This document shows positions 6,375 through 6,425 of a stretch of 6,425 nucleotides of DNA, in pieces. The notes below the pieces were generated by a model. It had not been told where the DNA came from. It worked only from the letters and a program-made list of their open reading frames with translations, and did not search any database. The stretch is from an uncultured Verrucomicrobiae bacterium (GTDB lineage Bacteria > Verrucomicrobiota > Verrucomicrobiia > Verrucomicrobiales > Akkermansiaceae). Each line of letters opens with the position of its first letter. The first letter of the stretch is position 1. The stretch is taken from assembly GCA_937957985.1 (NCBI GenBank), contig CALGOH010000315.1, positions 1 through 6,425 of the forward strand. The letters run 5' to 3'. The translations under genes were made by a program, and so were the position numbers.

Positions 6375-6425
6375 TGTCCTGCGCTCTAAATTCGTTTAAG
6401 TTCCCGGCGTGGTTGGTACGGCGTT
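6372..6425. mobile_element. Possible terminus of an IS630/Tc1-mariner-type insertion
   Basis: At 6371-6374 the sequence reads CTAG, and to its right (TGTCCTGCGCTCTAAATTCG) coding character in the PA14/TSP3 frame is lost, with an in-frame TAA at 6396-6398. IS630-family elements insert at TA, often within CTAG. On the minus strand, nine codons ending NAVPTTPGT then TAA could be a transposase tail, but that is too short to identify. Only one end is visible, so the inverted repeat, target duplication and transposase cannot be verified. An assembly join is the alternative. Confidence 0.35.

Noticed and set aside
1..6425. CRISPR array, tRNA or other structured RNA
   Set aside because: No regularly spaced direct repeats and no tRNA-like cloverleaf elements were seen; nearly all the sequence is coding on the minus strand.

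Overview
The window suggests a GC-rich, environmental Gram-negative bacterium, most likely of the Verrucomicrobiota (Luteolibacter/Haloferula-like). This is an inference from the style of the proteins: secreted, multi-domain PA14 plus calcium-binding (TSP3-like) proteins next to a large RHS/YD-repeat protein, a combination frequent in that phylum. Nothing in the window (no rRNA, no core gene) proves the taxonomy.

All credible coding is on the minus strand and forms a two-gene unit, read from high to low coordinates. The first gene (ATG at 6311, stop at 3789) encodes 840 residues: a TSP3-like motif, a PA14-like beta-barrel domain, a second and longer TSP3-like stretch, a CBM6/35-like beta domain, a third short calcium-loop motif, Ig-like beta domains and an unassigned C-terminal region. 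After a 65-bp gap the second gene begins at 3723 and stays open to the left edge, giving 1241 visible codons without a stop. It has a signal peptide, a cysteine-rich N-terminal region, a middle region and then YD repeats. The C-terminal end of this RHS protein, where a variable or toxin domain could lie, is outside the window.

The right end (about 6372-6425) looks like foreign sequence. The reading frame of the first gene continues upstream of its ATG as a peptide resembling the end of a discoidin (F5/8 type C) domain, loses that character at a CTAG (6371-6374), and meets an in-frame TAA at 6396-6398. The simplest reading is an IS630/Tc1-mariner-type insertion at CTAG that cut off the signal peptide and N-terminal domain(s) of the first gene. 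If so, the 840-residue frame is a 5'-truncated remnant and only the downstream RHS gene keeps its own export signal.

No tRNA, rRNA, CRISPR array, riboswitch or clear terminator was seen. No plus-strand gene is credible: the long plus-strand frames are antisense shadows of the GC-rich minus-strand genes.
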